A model generated the notes under the pieces. It made no database searches and was not told the DNA's origin. It saw only the letters and a list, made by a program, of their open reading frames with translations. Position numbers and translations under genes: made by a program. Below, piece after piece: positions 21,404 to 28,988 of a stretch of 39,250 nucleotides of DNA (position 1 is the stretch's first letter; every line of letters begins with the position of its first letter). The DNA comes from a virus: positions 1 to 39,250 of IMG/VR virus record IMGVR_UViG_3300035034_002256. One strand, written 5' to 3'.

Positions 21404-22693
21404 ATGATTAATTTAAAATTAGAGCTTTATAACTTCAAAAAAGGTCTAGACTTCGAAGAACAAGAGGATATTTCAAGAATAGTTGAAACACACTTCAACC
21501 ATGTAGGAAATTATTCTGAGAAACAAATAATAAGATCTCTTAATGAGAAATTATCAGTTCATACTTATGATAAGAGCGTGATATCTCTATTAGAGAACCT
21601 TAACACAGACTTAAAAAGTAATGAGTTAATTTATGACTTAAAGGATTTATTTAAGATCATTGAATCAAAAAACCAAGGAATGATTTACAGACAAGCACTT
21701 AATGTGTTGTTAGAAATCATTAACACTGAGGATGAATCAGATGTAAAGAATAAGATATTGAACGAATTGGCACTCCATGACTGGGTTCCTGAGATCAAAG
21801 TATTTTTACATAACTTACACAGCAATCCTGAAAAGAAAAACAACTTACTTAACGGTGGTGAAGCAAGCAACTTATTTACAATTGTAGAACAAGTTGAAAA
21901 CGGACACGTTGCTTTAATTGATAGCAATTGGTTTTTCTTAGGGGAAGACAAAGTAGAAAAAACATTATTAGAAAACCACATTAAGGAAGCTGATAAAGTT
22001 GCTACATTACGTCAATTACAAACAGCATTAGAATATGCTACTATCTCAGAACATAGAATTGATTTCAAATTAGATGAAAACATTACAGTTGGTATTTCAG
22101 TAGATGAAAACTCAACTTTCATTAATGAAGATAAATTAGAGAAGGAAACTTCAATTGAGAATTTATTTAACTCTCCAATTGTACCTATCGCTAAAAAGAC
22201 TTTCTTCCCATTAATTAAATCAATTTCTGAGAACAAAGATAAGATCGTTGATCTAGATGTTGTTAAACATGTTTCTAACGTAGGAAATCCATTTGTTGAA
22301 TGTTTTGCTTTTAATCATGGAAATGAAGTTTATCTATACAGAAAAGATTCTAGACAAGGAACAAGTTTCTACAAATATGAATCAGCGACTGAATTAGTAA
22401 ATGACGTGAAAAACGATTTACAATATGATCTAACTTATTTCTTTGAAAATAAATTAGACAAAGAGGTTATTAAACACAGAAAGTTAGAAGATAAGATCAG
22501 AGAGCTTGAAGTAAGCTTAGATGATATCGAAACTAATAAAGAAAAGGTTGACGCTAATATCAAAATGATAGGCGAAAGCGAAGTATTAGACAAAGCTTTA
22601 CAACTCTTAGAAAAAAAGAAAGAAGAAGTTACTTCTGAGCTTAATGCTGCTAAAAGAGTAATGTCTGATTCTAGAGAGAAAAGTTTTTCATAA
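21404..22693 (+). CDS. Unknown, probably abundant protein, 429 aa
   Basis: N-terminal two thirds are mixed helix/strand (for example ALIDSNWFFLGEDKVEKTLL and FVECFAFNHGNEVYLYRKDS). Residues about 345-420 form a strong coiled coil (KLEDKIRELEVSLDDIETNK onward). Codon use looks more like the capsid gene than neighbouring small genes, suggesting high expression. Its own box, a long leader and a strong terminator make it a single-gene unit. A structural role is plausible; no family was recognised. Confidence 0.7.
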   Translation: MINLKLELYNFKKGLDFEEQEDISRIVETHFNHVGNYSEKQIIRSLNEKLSVHTYDKSVISLLENLNTDLKSNELIYDLKDLFKIIESKNQGMIYRQALNVLLEIINTEDESDVKNKILNELALHDWVPEIKVFLHNLHSNPEKKNNLLNGGEASNLFTIVEQVENGHVALIDSNWFFLGEDKVEKTLLENHIKEADKVATLRQLQTALEYATISEHRIDFKLDENITVGISVDENSTFINEDKLEKETSIENLFNSPIVPIAKKTFFPLIKSISENKDKIVDLDVVKHVSNVGNPFVECFAFNHGNEVYLYRKDSRQGTSFYKYESATELVNDVKNDLQYDLTYFFENKLDKEVIKHRKLEDKIRELEVSLDDIETNKEKVDANIKMIGESEVLDKALQLLEKKKEEVTSELNAAKRVMSDSREKSFS

Positions 22694-22715
22694 ATCTTAA
22701 TATTAATCATCGAAG

Positions 22716-22743
22716 AAAGAGATAGTAACCTATCTCTTTTTTT
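22716..22743 (+). terminator. Intrinsic terminator after the 429-aa gene
   Basis: A 10-bp stem 22716-22725 with 22730-22739, TAAC loop, T run 22737-22743. Confidence 0.9.
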
Positions 22744-22777
22744 GTGTCTAATAGTCTGATAATCAGATAGTTATAAA

Positions 22778-22801
22778 CTTTTTTTAAAGTATTACTATAA
22801 G
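22778..22801 (+). promoter_or_regulatory. Putative early-type promoter of the gp55-like gene
   Basis: C followed by seven T and three A, with TATAAG 17 nt after the C. Confidence 0.4.
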
Positions 22802-22803
22802 TA

Positions 22804-22840
22804 ACAGCATATAAATAGCACATAATAGCACATAATAGCC
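22804..22840 (+). repeat. 10-bp-phased TAGC repeats before the gp55-like gene
   Basis: AATAGC begins at 22814, 22824 and 22834, exactly 10 bp apart (unit CATAATAGCA), with a weaker ACAGCA at 22804. The clearest of the three arrays. Confidence 0.6.
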
Positions 22841-22891
22841 CAAACGATTAAAAATCCCTTGTAGAAAGGAAGAAAAAAATTAAAAAGGACT

Positions 22892-23260
22892 ATGTACTTA
22901 TCATCAAAAAAATTATTCTGTGAGATCATCATTTCAAAAGCAAAAGGAGATCTTACTAGGAAAGCACAATCTATGCTAATATTATTAGCAGATAGAACAA
23001 TAGAGAAATTCACATACTATGACCCTGAAGATAAATTTGATTGTTATCAACAAGGGCTATACGATCTGTTTAAGAATTGGCATTTGTTTAATGAACAAAA
23101 ATCAGAGAATGCGTTTGCATACCTAACAGAAATATTTAAGCGTGGTGCTACACAAGGGCTGAATAAGATTCATAAAAGAAAGGGGTCTGATGGTACTAAT
23201 ATAAAAGTTTATAGTATAGACAGTATTAATGATGGGCAAGGAATGCATAATATCATTTAA
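22892..23260 (+). CDS. gp55-like late sigma factor
   Basis: 122 aa resembling the core of T4 gp55, the sigma-like factor for late promoters. YLSSKKLFCEIIISKAKG, AQSMLILLADRTIEKF, DKFDCYQQGLYDLFKNWHLF and AFAYLTEIFKRGATQGLNKI parallel gp55 NKELLQAIIDWK, LAIMLIAEGLSKRF, EMIADGIEASIKGLHNF and PHAYITQACFNAFVQRI. It corresponds to sigma region 2 and ends soon after. The hydrophobic sliding-clamp-binding tail of T4 gp55 is not apparent in the last 20 residues. It is likely to recognise the AATATATA boxes; that link is inferred. Confidence 0.75.
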   Translation: MYLSSKKLFCEIIISKAKGDLTRKAQSMLILLADRTIEKFTYYDPEDKFDCYQQGLYDLFKNWHLFNEQKSENAFAYLTEIFKRGATQGLNKIHKRKGSDGTNIKVYSIDSINDGQGMHNII

Positions 23261-23267
23261 ATATATA
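23260..23267 (+). promoter_or_regulatory. AATATATA late-type box
   Basis: Begins on the last base of the gp55-like stop codon and is followed by CTGT and the ATG at 23272. Confidence 0.5.
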
Positions 23268-23271
23268 CTGT

Positions 23272-23748
23272 ATGAAAATAATTAAACCATTCAGTAAATT
23301 TTTAGAATCACATGAATTTACATTAGACAAAGGAAGTAAATTTTTCGATAAAGTATACTTTCCTAATATAGCTATTCTCCCTAAAGAGAATGAGGTTTCC
23401 TTCTCATACCAATCTCCACATAATTATGATCTAGAAATCGATATTAGATTTGATATCAGAACAGGAAACTTTACAAGAGGAACAATCGGTCATTTAGTAA
23501 AAGGATGGTCATTTGATATAGGTAAAGGTCATAAAGAAATTAGTGGGTTCGAAGATGATAGTGAACATTTCGAAACACTAATAAAGATATCACAACAAGC
23601 AGTAAGAGAAGAGTTAAAACAATTACAAGAAGTAGCATCAAAAGAACCTACTTTAAAAGCAGAAGGTGATCTATATTATGATACTGACTTCTTGTTTAAT
23701 ACTACTGTTGATATAATCAAAACAAGTGCCTATAAAGGTATGTTTTAA
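23272..23748 (+). CDS. Protein with capsid-targeting-like N-terminus, 158 aa
   Basis: Starts MKIIKPFSKFLESHEF; FLE-S resembles the T4 site where the prohead protease removes the targeting peptide. The rest is a strand-rich domain (VSFSYQSPHNYDLEIDIRFD, then IRTGNFTRGTIG) plus a helical end. No family recognised. Its stop shares TTAA with the converging gene. Candidate internal head protein. Confidence 0.65.
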   Translation: MKIIKPFSKFLESHEFTLDKGSKFFDKVYFPNIAILPKENEVSFSYQSPHNYDLEIDIRFDIRTGNFTRGTIGHLVKGWSFDIGKGHKEISGFEDDSEHFETLIKISQQAVREELKQLQEVASKEPTLKAEGDLYYDTDFLFNTTVDIIKTSAYKGMF

Positions 23749-24377
23749 GTGGTTTCTAATTCTTCTTCCTCTTTCGTTAAATTAGGTATATAAAGGTTAG
23801 TTGGTTCGTCTTTTTTGACCTCAATACCACTATAATCACCCCTAAATCCACTAATATTAAAGGGTCTTACTATTAGGTGAATACCACTATTAGACTTCAC
23901 CTCAGTTACATATTTAGTAACATCGATAGGTTTATAATTTTCTAGATCTGCTTTTAATGTATCTAAGTTAAACATTGGGTCTTCTAAGTTCTCCTTATCG
24001 ATATCTATGATCCATTTAGTATCGGATTCAGCAGCATATCTTCCTGCACAAGAAGAAAACACCTTTGATAATCTATGGTAATTCTCGCTGTCTATTACAT
24101 CCATGATGTCTTTAGTCATCTTAGTTGCTAACTTCTTATAACTCCTTTTATTTAATCGGATAGTAACTCTTGCGTTATACTTCTCAGCATATTCAATCAT
24201 TCTTTCTTTTTTATTATCAAAGTACTCAAAACTATTTATATAATAATCTCTGATCACAGCCGTATCCTTGTCCATATCAGGGTTATCTTTTCTTCTCTTT
24301 AGTATCTGTACGTAATAAAAATCTTCTTTAGAGTCAAATGACATTAGTTTTTTAATGTCGTCAAAATTGTCAATCAT
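23745..24377 (-). CDS. Possible primase-polymerase (AEP)-like protein, 210 aa
   Basis: Two short motifs in the right order recall archaeo-eukaryotic primases: KWIIDIDKEN with the Asp125-x-Asp127 pair, and VKSNSGIHLIVRPF with the SGxH signature (Ser164-Gly165-x-His167). The N-terminal part (FYYVQILKRRKDNP and a Tyr-rich helix) is unassigned. A third acidic motif is not clear; IEVKKDE near residue 187 is a weak candidate. It could be a minimal primase-like nucleotidyltransferase or an inactive relative. It shares a TTAA stop with the converging gene. Confidence 0.45.
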   Translation of the reverse strand: MIDNFDDIKKLMSFDSKEDFYYVQILKRRKDNPDMDKDTAVIRDYYINSFEYFDNKKERMIEYAEKYNARVTIRLNKRSYKKLATKMTKDIMDVIDSENYHRLSKVFSSCAGRYAAESDTKWIIDIDKENLEDPMFNLDTLKADLENYKPIDVTKYVTEVKSNSGIHLIVRPFNISGFRGDYSGIEVKKDEPTNLYIPNLTKEEEELETT

Positions 24378-24450
24378 ATGTAATAAATTATTTTATATTA
24401 TATAACAAAGGTAGTTATTAGTTTTTGTTTTAGGGGAATAAAATTTATCA

Positions 24451-24458
24451 AATATATA
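24451..24458 (+). promoter_or_regulatory. AATATATA late-type box
   Basis: 20 nt before the ATG at 24479. Confidence 0.45.
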
Positions 24459-24478
24459 GAAAAAATATAAACGAGTAT

Positions 24479-25000
24479 ATGAGCATATTTCCCGATAGAA
24501 AAGATCTAGGTAAAATACAAGAAGTAGGATACCAAAGCGACCTTGTAGAACAGCTACATGATGCTGTTAAGAACATAGATTATGATAATCTAAACGATGA
24601 ACCTAATTTAAAAATAAACGAAGTTGAGAAATCTAAAACGTTCGTGTGGACAAGAGTTTATTTAAAGGAAGATAAAGAAAATATCAAAAAGGGGGATAAA
24701 GTATTCTTAAAATATATTCCAACAAATGAGGAAATCGAAATGATATTTGGCGCATATGAAAAATTAGGACTTAATAAAAACTTTGATGATGAAGTAACTA
24801 ACTATATCTCTGATGACGATAAGAAAATACTTTGTTGTATGATCGACCAAAATAGACTTAATAATGATTCAGATGATATACCTAATTTAAGAACGTTTTT
24901 TAGGAATTCAAGATACTATGAAGAAAATCTATTCTTTAAAAGAGATCTAGAAGTTTGGGTAAATGGTGAGCAATTAGAATACGCTTCAATTAGTTTTTAA
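24479..25000 (+). CDS. Hypothetical acidic protein, 173 aa
   Basis: No recognised family. It begins MSIFPDRKDLGKIQEVGYQS; the central part (VWTRVYLKEDKENIKKGDKV) suggests a small beta-barrel-like segment, followed by an Asp/Asn-rich helical region. The 3' end overlaps the converging membrane-protein gene by 15 bp, the largest such overlap here. Confidence 0.65.
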   Translation: MSIFPDRKDLGKIQEVGYQSDLVEQLHDAVKNIDYDNLNDEPNLKINEVEKSKTFVWTRVYLKEDKENIKKGDKVFLKYIPTNEEIEMIFGAYEKLGLNKNFDDEVTNYISDDDKKILCCMIDQNRLNNDSDDIPNLRTFFRNSRYYEENLFFKRDLEVWVNGEQLEYASISF

Positions 25001-25636
25001 TACACTATCGATAAAATCGTCTCTTTTTTTTGGATCTTTATTGTAAATACTTTTCAATATTTCCGATACTCCTTCTTCTATTTCTATTATAGAATTACCG
25101 ATATCTTTATATCTAGTTAATTTCTCATGACTTTTAGGATCTGTTATCTCGCTGTTTAAGTCATTTATGATATTAATTACCTGCGTACTAAGACTATTAT
25201 ACACAATTCTATCTTCTTTGTCTAAATATTTTGCACATTCATAAGTATATTCTTTTATCAAATCCATATATGCTTTAGTTATCCAAATGAAATAGCACAA
25301 TTTAACAGTTTTCACGTACATCAGGATATCATAATGTATTTTACTAATAGGAGTTAATATGATTCTCAATAGTATATCTACCTTTTTGTCACGATGATAT
25401 AAGTTATTTCCATAAACATCGTCTTTTATATCATAATAGATAGTAATTCCGTGTGAAATTAAAACGAAAAAAGCACCACATATAAGTAAAGTAATTCCTA
25501 TTTTTGAATGTACGGGGATTATAATAAACGAAAACAGAAATAAAAAAGTAACAAAGAACCTTATATAAAATAAACATCTGAGAGCAGAGGTAATAAATAA
25601 TGAGATTCTATTTGATGTTGTTATAGTTCTATACAT
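24986..25636 (-). CDS. Membrane protein, 216 aa
   Basis: Two adjacent hydrophobic segments near the N-terminus (about 22-44, LFYIRFFVTFLFLFSFIIIP, and 47-66, ITLLICGAFFVLISHGITIY), then a mostly helical cytoplasmic domain. Its start overlaps the end of the Nudix gene upstream on the same strand by 8 bp, so the two are likely co-translated. No family recognised. Confidence 0.6.
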   Translation of the reverse strand: MYRTITTSNRISLFITSALRCLFYIRFFVTFLFLFSFIIIPVHSKIGITLLICGAFFVLISHGITIYYDIKDDVYGNNLYHRDKKVDILLRIILTPISKIHYDILMYVKTVKLCYFIWITKAYMDLIKEYTYECAKYLDKEDRIVYNSLSTQVINIINDLNSEITDPKSHEKLTRYKDIGNSIIEIEEGVSEILKSIYNKDPKKRDDFIDSVLKTN

Positions 25637-26078
25637 CCCTTTTTATCTTACGTAATACTTCTATTTGCGTATCATGTAATATTTCAAACGCTTCTTCTAT
25701 TGATACCCATTTAAAATCATCACATTCAGGAAATGGTTCTTTTAATTTTTTACCACCTAAATATACTACCATAGAGGTACATTTGAATGGATACTCATAT
25801 AAAAAGCCATCATATTTATATAAGTATGATTTAAGTTGCTTCTTCCCACTTTTATATACAACGATGTCATATTCTTTGATATAAGAACATTTTTCTAGCT
25901 TTCTGATGTCTAGATCGGTTTCCTCTCTAAACTCTCTTATAGCAGCATCTAAATACGCCTCGTTGGGATCTGCGTTACCTTTAGGTATACTCCAAAGATT
26001 AGGATCATGATTAGTAGGGTGTTCTACTAATAGTTCTTTGTTTTTGTTAAATAGGAATATACCACATGTTGTTTTCAT
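25629..26078 (-). CDS. Nudix hydrolase 1
   Basis: 149 aa with a Nudix box at about residues 34-56: G-x5-E-x7-REFREETDL, with Asp in place of the usual Gly near its end. Upstream PNLWSIPKG is typical of MutT-like proteins. These enzymes hydrolyse nucleoside diphosphate derivatives such as damaged dNTPs, ADP-ribose, dinucleoside polyphosphates or RNA caps; the substrate is not predictable here. TATTTTTG lies 4 nt before the ATG. It is followed in the transcript by a membrane-protein gene. Confidence 0.88.
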   Translation of the reverse strand: MKTTCGIFLFNKNKELLVEHPTNHDPNLWSIPKGNADPNEAYLDAAIREFREETDLDIRKLEKCSYIKEYDIVVYKSGKKQLKSYLYKYDGFLYEYPFKCTSMVVYLGGKKLKEPFPECDDFKWVSIEEAFEILHDTQIEVLRKIKRDV

Positions 26079-26082
26079 GTCA

Positions 26083-26090
26083 CAAAAATA
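26083..26090 (-). promoter_or_regulatory. TAnnTTTG element 4 nt before a start codon
   Basis: TATTTTTG reading leftward, then TGAC and ATG 26078. No clear -33 TTG. Confidence 0.3.
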
Positions 26091-26096
26091 ACTATA

Positions 26097-26540
26097 TTAT
26101 TTGAATAAATAACGTATTAATTTCTTAAAATGTGGCTCAACTAAATCTAGTGCTTTTTTTCTTTTACAAAGTTTTACTTTACGTATCTCTTTTTTATCTC
26201 TTTTTCCCTTTTCTAAATCTTCATATTCTTCCTTGGTTACTTTGATAATAAAGACATGTAAGTTCTTCTTGATACCATTCTTCTTATACGTATACTTAAA
26301 AGAACTATCAACTTGTCTTAATCCTATATCAATACCCGTTTCTTCCCTCATCTCTAAATATGCATTATGAAATAAAGACTTATCTTCTTCGACATGACCT
26401 TTAGGTATCGAATACTTTTCGTCACCTTTGAACTTTTTGGGAAGGACTAAGCATATTTTTTTATTATCTACTATTAATGCTATCCCTGCTAGTTGATGTG
26501 ATTCTTCTTTAAACGTGTTATATTCCTTAATTATGTACAT
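26097..26540 (-). CDS. Nudix hydrolase 2 with capsid-targeting-like N-terminus
   Basis: 147 aa. The Nudix box lies at about 48-70, GHVEEDKS then YLEMREETGI; the first Glu and the Arg of the consensus are replaced (Lys, Leu) while the REEXG metal-binding core is kept. YSIPKGHVEED resembles diadenosine-polyphosphate or diphosphoinositol-type Nudix enzymes. The N-terminus MYIIKEYNTFKEESHQ fits the IKxFxxF-type motif shared by several proteins here, unusual for an enzyme. The basic C-terminus is Lys-rich. It is only distantly similar to Nudix 1, so the pair is not a simple tandem duplication. Confidence 0.82.
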   Translation of the reverse strand: MYIIKEYNTFKEESHQLAGIALIVDNKKICLVLPKKFKGDEKYSIPKGHVEEDKSLFHNAYLEMREETGIDIGLRQVDSSFKYTYKKNGIKKNLHVFIIKVTKEEYEDLEKGKRDKKEIRKVKLCKRKKALDLVEPHFKKLIRYLFK

Positions 26541-26544
26541 ATAC

Positions 26545-26552
26545 TATATATT
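26545..26552 (-). promoter_or_regulatory. AATATATA late-type box
   Basis: Reverse strand, followed by GTAT and the ATG at 26540. Confidence 0.5.
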
Positions 26553-26556
26553 TGTT

Positions 26557-26910
26557 TTAAAGTATGAATAATACTTCCCTATTTGATCTAAACTTAAGGG
26601 TGGGTATCTCTATACCTGTTACATAATTAGTCATTAGTTTTATCATCTCTGTTACTTCGTTATGTGGTAAATCATATTGTTGTTGAATAATATATTTAGT
26701 TTCTATATTAAAATTATAGACTTTAAAATTATTATAGACCTCTAATATCCATTCACCCATATCAGAATAATAACAAGTATATCCTTCTTTTTCTTTTTTG
26801 TTTTTATAAATGGATTTAAAATAATAGATCAATGTAACCGTACTATCCGAAAGGTCTTCTTTAATAACTTCTTGTAGCATAAGCTCCCTATTTAAATACC
26901 TTAGATTCAT
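26557..26910 (-). CDS. Hypothetical protein, 117 aa
   Basis: Small strand-rich protein (VTLIYYFKSIYKNKKEKEGY, then YNFNIETKYIIQQQYDLP), no recognised family. It is upstream of Nudix 2 on the same strand, 16 nt apart, but each has its own box. The 31-nt spacer to the divergent lipoprotein gene holds two back-to-back boxes. Confidence 0.6.
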   Translation of the reverse strand: MNLRYLNRELMLQEVIKEDLSDSTVTLIYYFKSIYKNKKEKEGYTCYYSDMGEWILEVYNNFKVYNFNIETKYIIQQQYDLPHNEVTEMIKLMTNYVTGIEIPTLKFRSNREVLFIL

Positions 26911-26914
26911 GTTT

Positions 26915-26922
26915 TATATATT
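26915..26922 (-). promoter_or_regulatory. AATATATA late-type box (divergent pair, left)
   Basis: Reverse strand, followed by AAAC and the ATG at 26910. Its 5' end is 8 nt from that of the opposing box. Confidence 0.5.
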
Positions 26923-26929
26923 AAAATTA

Positions 26930-26937
26930 AATATATA
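26930..26937 (+). promoter_or_regulatory. AATATATA late-type box (divergent pair, right)
   Basis: Followed by GTAT and the ATG of the lipoprotein gene at 26942. Confidence 0.5.
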
Positions 26938-26941
26938 GTAT

Positions 26942-27376
26942 ATGAAAAACTTAATCATAGTAAGCCTTTTACTATTAACATCATGTACTTTTAACAAAAA
27001 AGCTGACACTATATACGAATCAGAATATTGTATAGAAATCGAAAATACCGATAAAATAATTTGTTTCGATATGCCTGTTGACACTAATTCGACTTACATA
27101 TATGTGGACGAATTTGGAGTAAAGAACATATACGATAATTTATTATTACACTACATGATGGTTGTGGAAATCAAAGGGGATGTTGTAACTCTTTCTAATG
27201 CGATAAACTCTATATCAATAAAATGGGTAGGTGAATTACCTAAGATACAAGATATGTTTTATATCATAAGTAGTGAAAAAGTACTTGAAGAAACTACATT
27301 AATAACATACCCTGAATATATGATACCACAAGGTGAAGCAGTAGAAGGCGACGATGTTGATATAATTGAACCTTAA
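26942..27376 (+). CDS. Phage-encoded lipoprotein, 144 aa
   Basis: Signal peptide MKNLIIVSLLLLTSC with a lipobox (LLTSC) and Cys15 as the lipidated residue, so it should be exported and anchored in an envelope membrane. The mature domain is acidic and strand-rich (YCIEIENTDKIICFDMP, then VVEIKGDVVTLSNAINSISI). Phage lipoproteins such as T5 Llp block receptors or exclude later phages; that role is possible but not shown. It shares a TTAA stop with the converging gp4-like gene. Confidence 0.75.
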   Translation: MKNLIIVSLLLLTSCTFNKKADTIYESEYCIEIENTDKIICFDMPVDTNSTYIYVDEFGVKNIYDNLLLHYMMVVEIKGDVVTLSNAINSISIKWVGELPKIQDMFYIISSEKVLEETTLITYPEYMIPQGEAVEGDDVDIIEP

Positions 27377-27909
27377 CCTCCGTTAATATAACTTCTGATC
27401 ATTCTATCTACTTGTTCTTTTACGAGTATTTTAAATTCAATACCTTTTGGTTTACAGTATGCTATTGTGTGTTCCCATTTTGCCATATTCCTATTATATT
27501 CATCTATTGCCCACTTATAATTTTTAAGTTGCTTCTGAGTTAACCTACTAGCATCTTTCATTTTCGGTGGTCTAGTCTGTTCTTTCGGTTTCACCTCTAA
27601 TAATATTTCTCTAATGCTTCCGTCCTTCATCTTTAATTTATAATAAAAATCAGGATAATATCTATGTCTACTGATACTCACTATACCATGCTTATCAGGT
27701 TTCTTTAATTGATATGGTATTTCAATACACTCCGCACCCCATAATATAACATTAGGTTCGTTGTCAAAGTATTTCATAGCAGTTAATTCCCAAGAGCTTC
27801 TGTAATATAATCCACCTCTTTCGTTTAACTTATAAACCTTACTCGTATTAGTAGGTGTAAATAATCCCTGTCTGTAATTTCCTTTCCCGTTTGGAACGCT
27901 ATTTAACAT
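27373..27909 (-). CDS. gp4-like head completion nuclease
   Basis: 178 aa resembling T4 gp4 (gp50/4), needed to finish DNA-filled heads and carrying a TnsA/PD-(D/E)XK-type endonuclease fold. Key segments: YYRSSWELTAMKYFDNEPNV (Glu41), IPYQLKKPDKHG, RHRYYPDFYYKLK (Asp87), EILLEVKPKEQTRPPK (Glu105, Lys107), and an AKWEHTIAYCKPKGIEFKIL end. Order and spacing of Glu, Asp and E-x-K fit an active nuclease. It lies on the opposite strand to the downstream head genes. Confidence 0.85.
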   Translation of the reverse strand: MLNSVPNGKGNYRQGLFTPTNTSKVYKLNERGGLYYRSSWELTAMKYFDNEPNVILWGAECIEIPYQLKKPDKHGIVSISRHRYYPDFYYKLKMKDGSIREILLEVKPKEQTRPPKMKDASRLTQKQLKNYKWAIDEYNRNMAKWEHTIAYCKPKGIEFKILVKEQVDRMIRSYINGG

Positions 27910-27986
27910 AAACTTTTGTTGATTTTTAAGTATATAATAAAAAAGGGACTTTCCTATTTTAATAGATAAAAAAAATAAATTATAAT

Positions 27987-28682
27987 ATGTTAATTATTAA
28001 AGACTACAATGCAGTAACCATTAAGAATTTAAAAGAAAATGGTATAGAATACGAAGTAAACAAAGAATCAAAAATATTCACTTATCTAAAAAAGACCATC
28101 AATAAAATTTCTTTTGGTTATTTCTACAAAGAAGATACTAATATCATTGATCCATATAAAATAAGTAATCGGTTAGTAGAAGCTGATCCAAACAAAGAGA
28201 TATATAAGAATTTACCATTAGATGCCTTTGAGAATATAAGCGAAAAAACACTAGAAAATTATCCCGATAAGTTTAATTGGAATACTATCTCAAAATTAAA
28301 CTTATCAGAGCAATTCATACTCAATAATTTTTCTTTATTAAGCACAGAAATATTATCTAAAAAACCATTAGCCCCCGTTATTATAATAAATAAATATTTA
28401 GATCTAAATATAAGAACATTATTTGAAACCAACGATATGTGTAAAGTATATATCTATTTATATGATGTGATAGGAAAAAGAAAACTGACAGAAAAGGAAT
28501 TAGAATTCTTAACATACCTTAATGTATTTAATATGATCAAAAAATATGATCAGAGATTAATCGAACAAAACCGAGAGGATATAGTAAATGAGTTTATAGT
28601 TTCTGCTGATATGAAAAGAATTAAAGATATGAAAAGAATTAAAGATACATTTAATGAAAAAGTAACGGAAGATAATGAGTAA
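27987..28682 (+). CDS. Hypothetical protein, 231 aa
   Basis: Mostly helical, no recognised domain. The N-terminus MLIIKDYNAVTIKNLKENG is a weak relative of the IKxF/Y motif. Near the end an exact 18-bp tandem repeat (28608-28625 and 28626-28643) encodes DMKRIK twice, a recent in-frame duplication. The 3' end overlaps the next gene by 8 bp. Confidence 0.65.
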   Translation: MLIIKDYNAVTIKNLKENGIEYEVNKESKIFTYLKKTINKISFGYFYKEDTNIIDPYKISNRLVEADPNKEIYKNLPLDAFENISEKTLENYPDKFNWNTISKLNLSEQFILNNFSLLSTEILSKKPLAPVIIINKYLDLNIRTLFETNDMCKVYIYLYDVIGKRKLTEKELEFLTYLNVFNMIKKYDQRLIEQNREDIVNEFIVSADMKRIKDMKRIKDTFNEKVTEDNE

Positions 28683-28962
28683 TATCATTTTTGAACTAGT
28701 AGGTCTTATTTGTTTATCTACATTATCAGTAAACGCAACTCCTGTGTTATGGATAAGACACAAATTAGGAATATATCAAATGGATGACGATAATAGCTTT
28801 TTAAAGAATAAGTTAATTGAGTTATTGTCTTGTCCTATGTGCTTAGGGTTTTGGATAGGTTTTGGATTTCTGATCACGTCCTATTCCCTATTTGATACTA
28901 TTTTATTAGCAAGTATAATTTCTATTTTTTCTGAATTATTAAATAAGTTACTAAGAATGTAA
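28675..28962 (+). CDS. Membrane protein with CPMCLGFW motif (DUF1360-like)
   Basis: 95 aa with hydrophobic segments at about 4-24, 55-72 and 74-90. The central SCPMCLGFWIGF (Cys53, Cys56) is the pattern of DUF1360-type small membrane proteins found in phages and bacilli, of unknown role. Size and topology also allow a holin-like function. It overlaps the upstream gene by 8 bp. Confidence 0.65.
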   Translation: MSNIIFELVGLICLSTLSVNATPVLWIRHKLGIYQMDDDNSFLKNKLIELLSCPMCLGFWIGFGFLITSYSLFDTILLASIISIFSELLNKLLRM

Positions 28963-28968
28963 TATATA
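28961..28968 (+). promoter_or_regulatory. AATATATA late-type box
   Basis: Overlaps the stop of the previous gene and lies 20 nt before the ATG at 28989. Confidence 0.45.
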
Positions 28969-28988
28969 AAGAAAAAGAAAATGTAACC

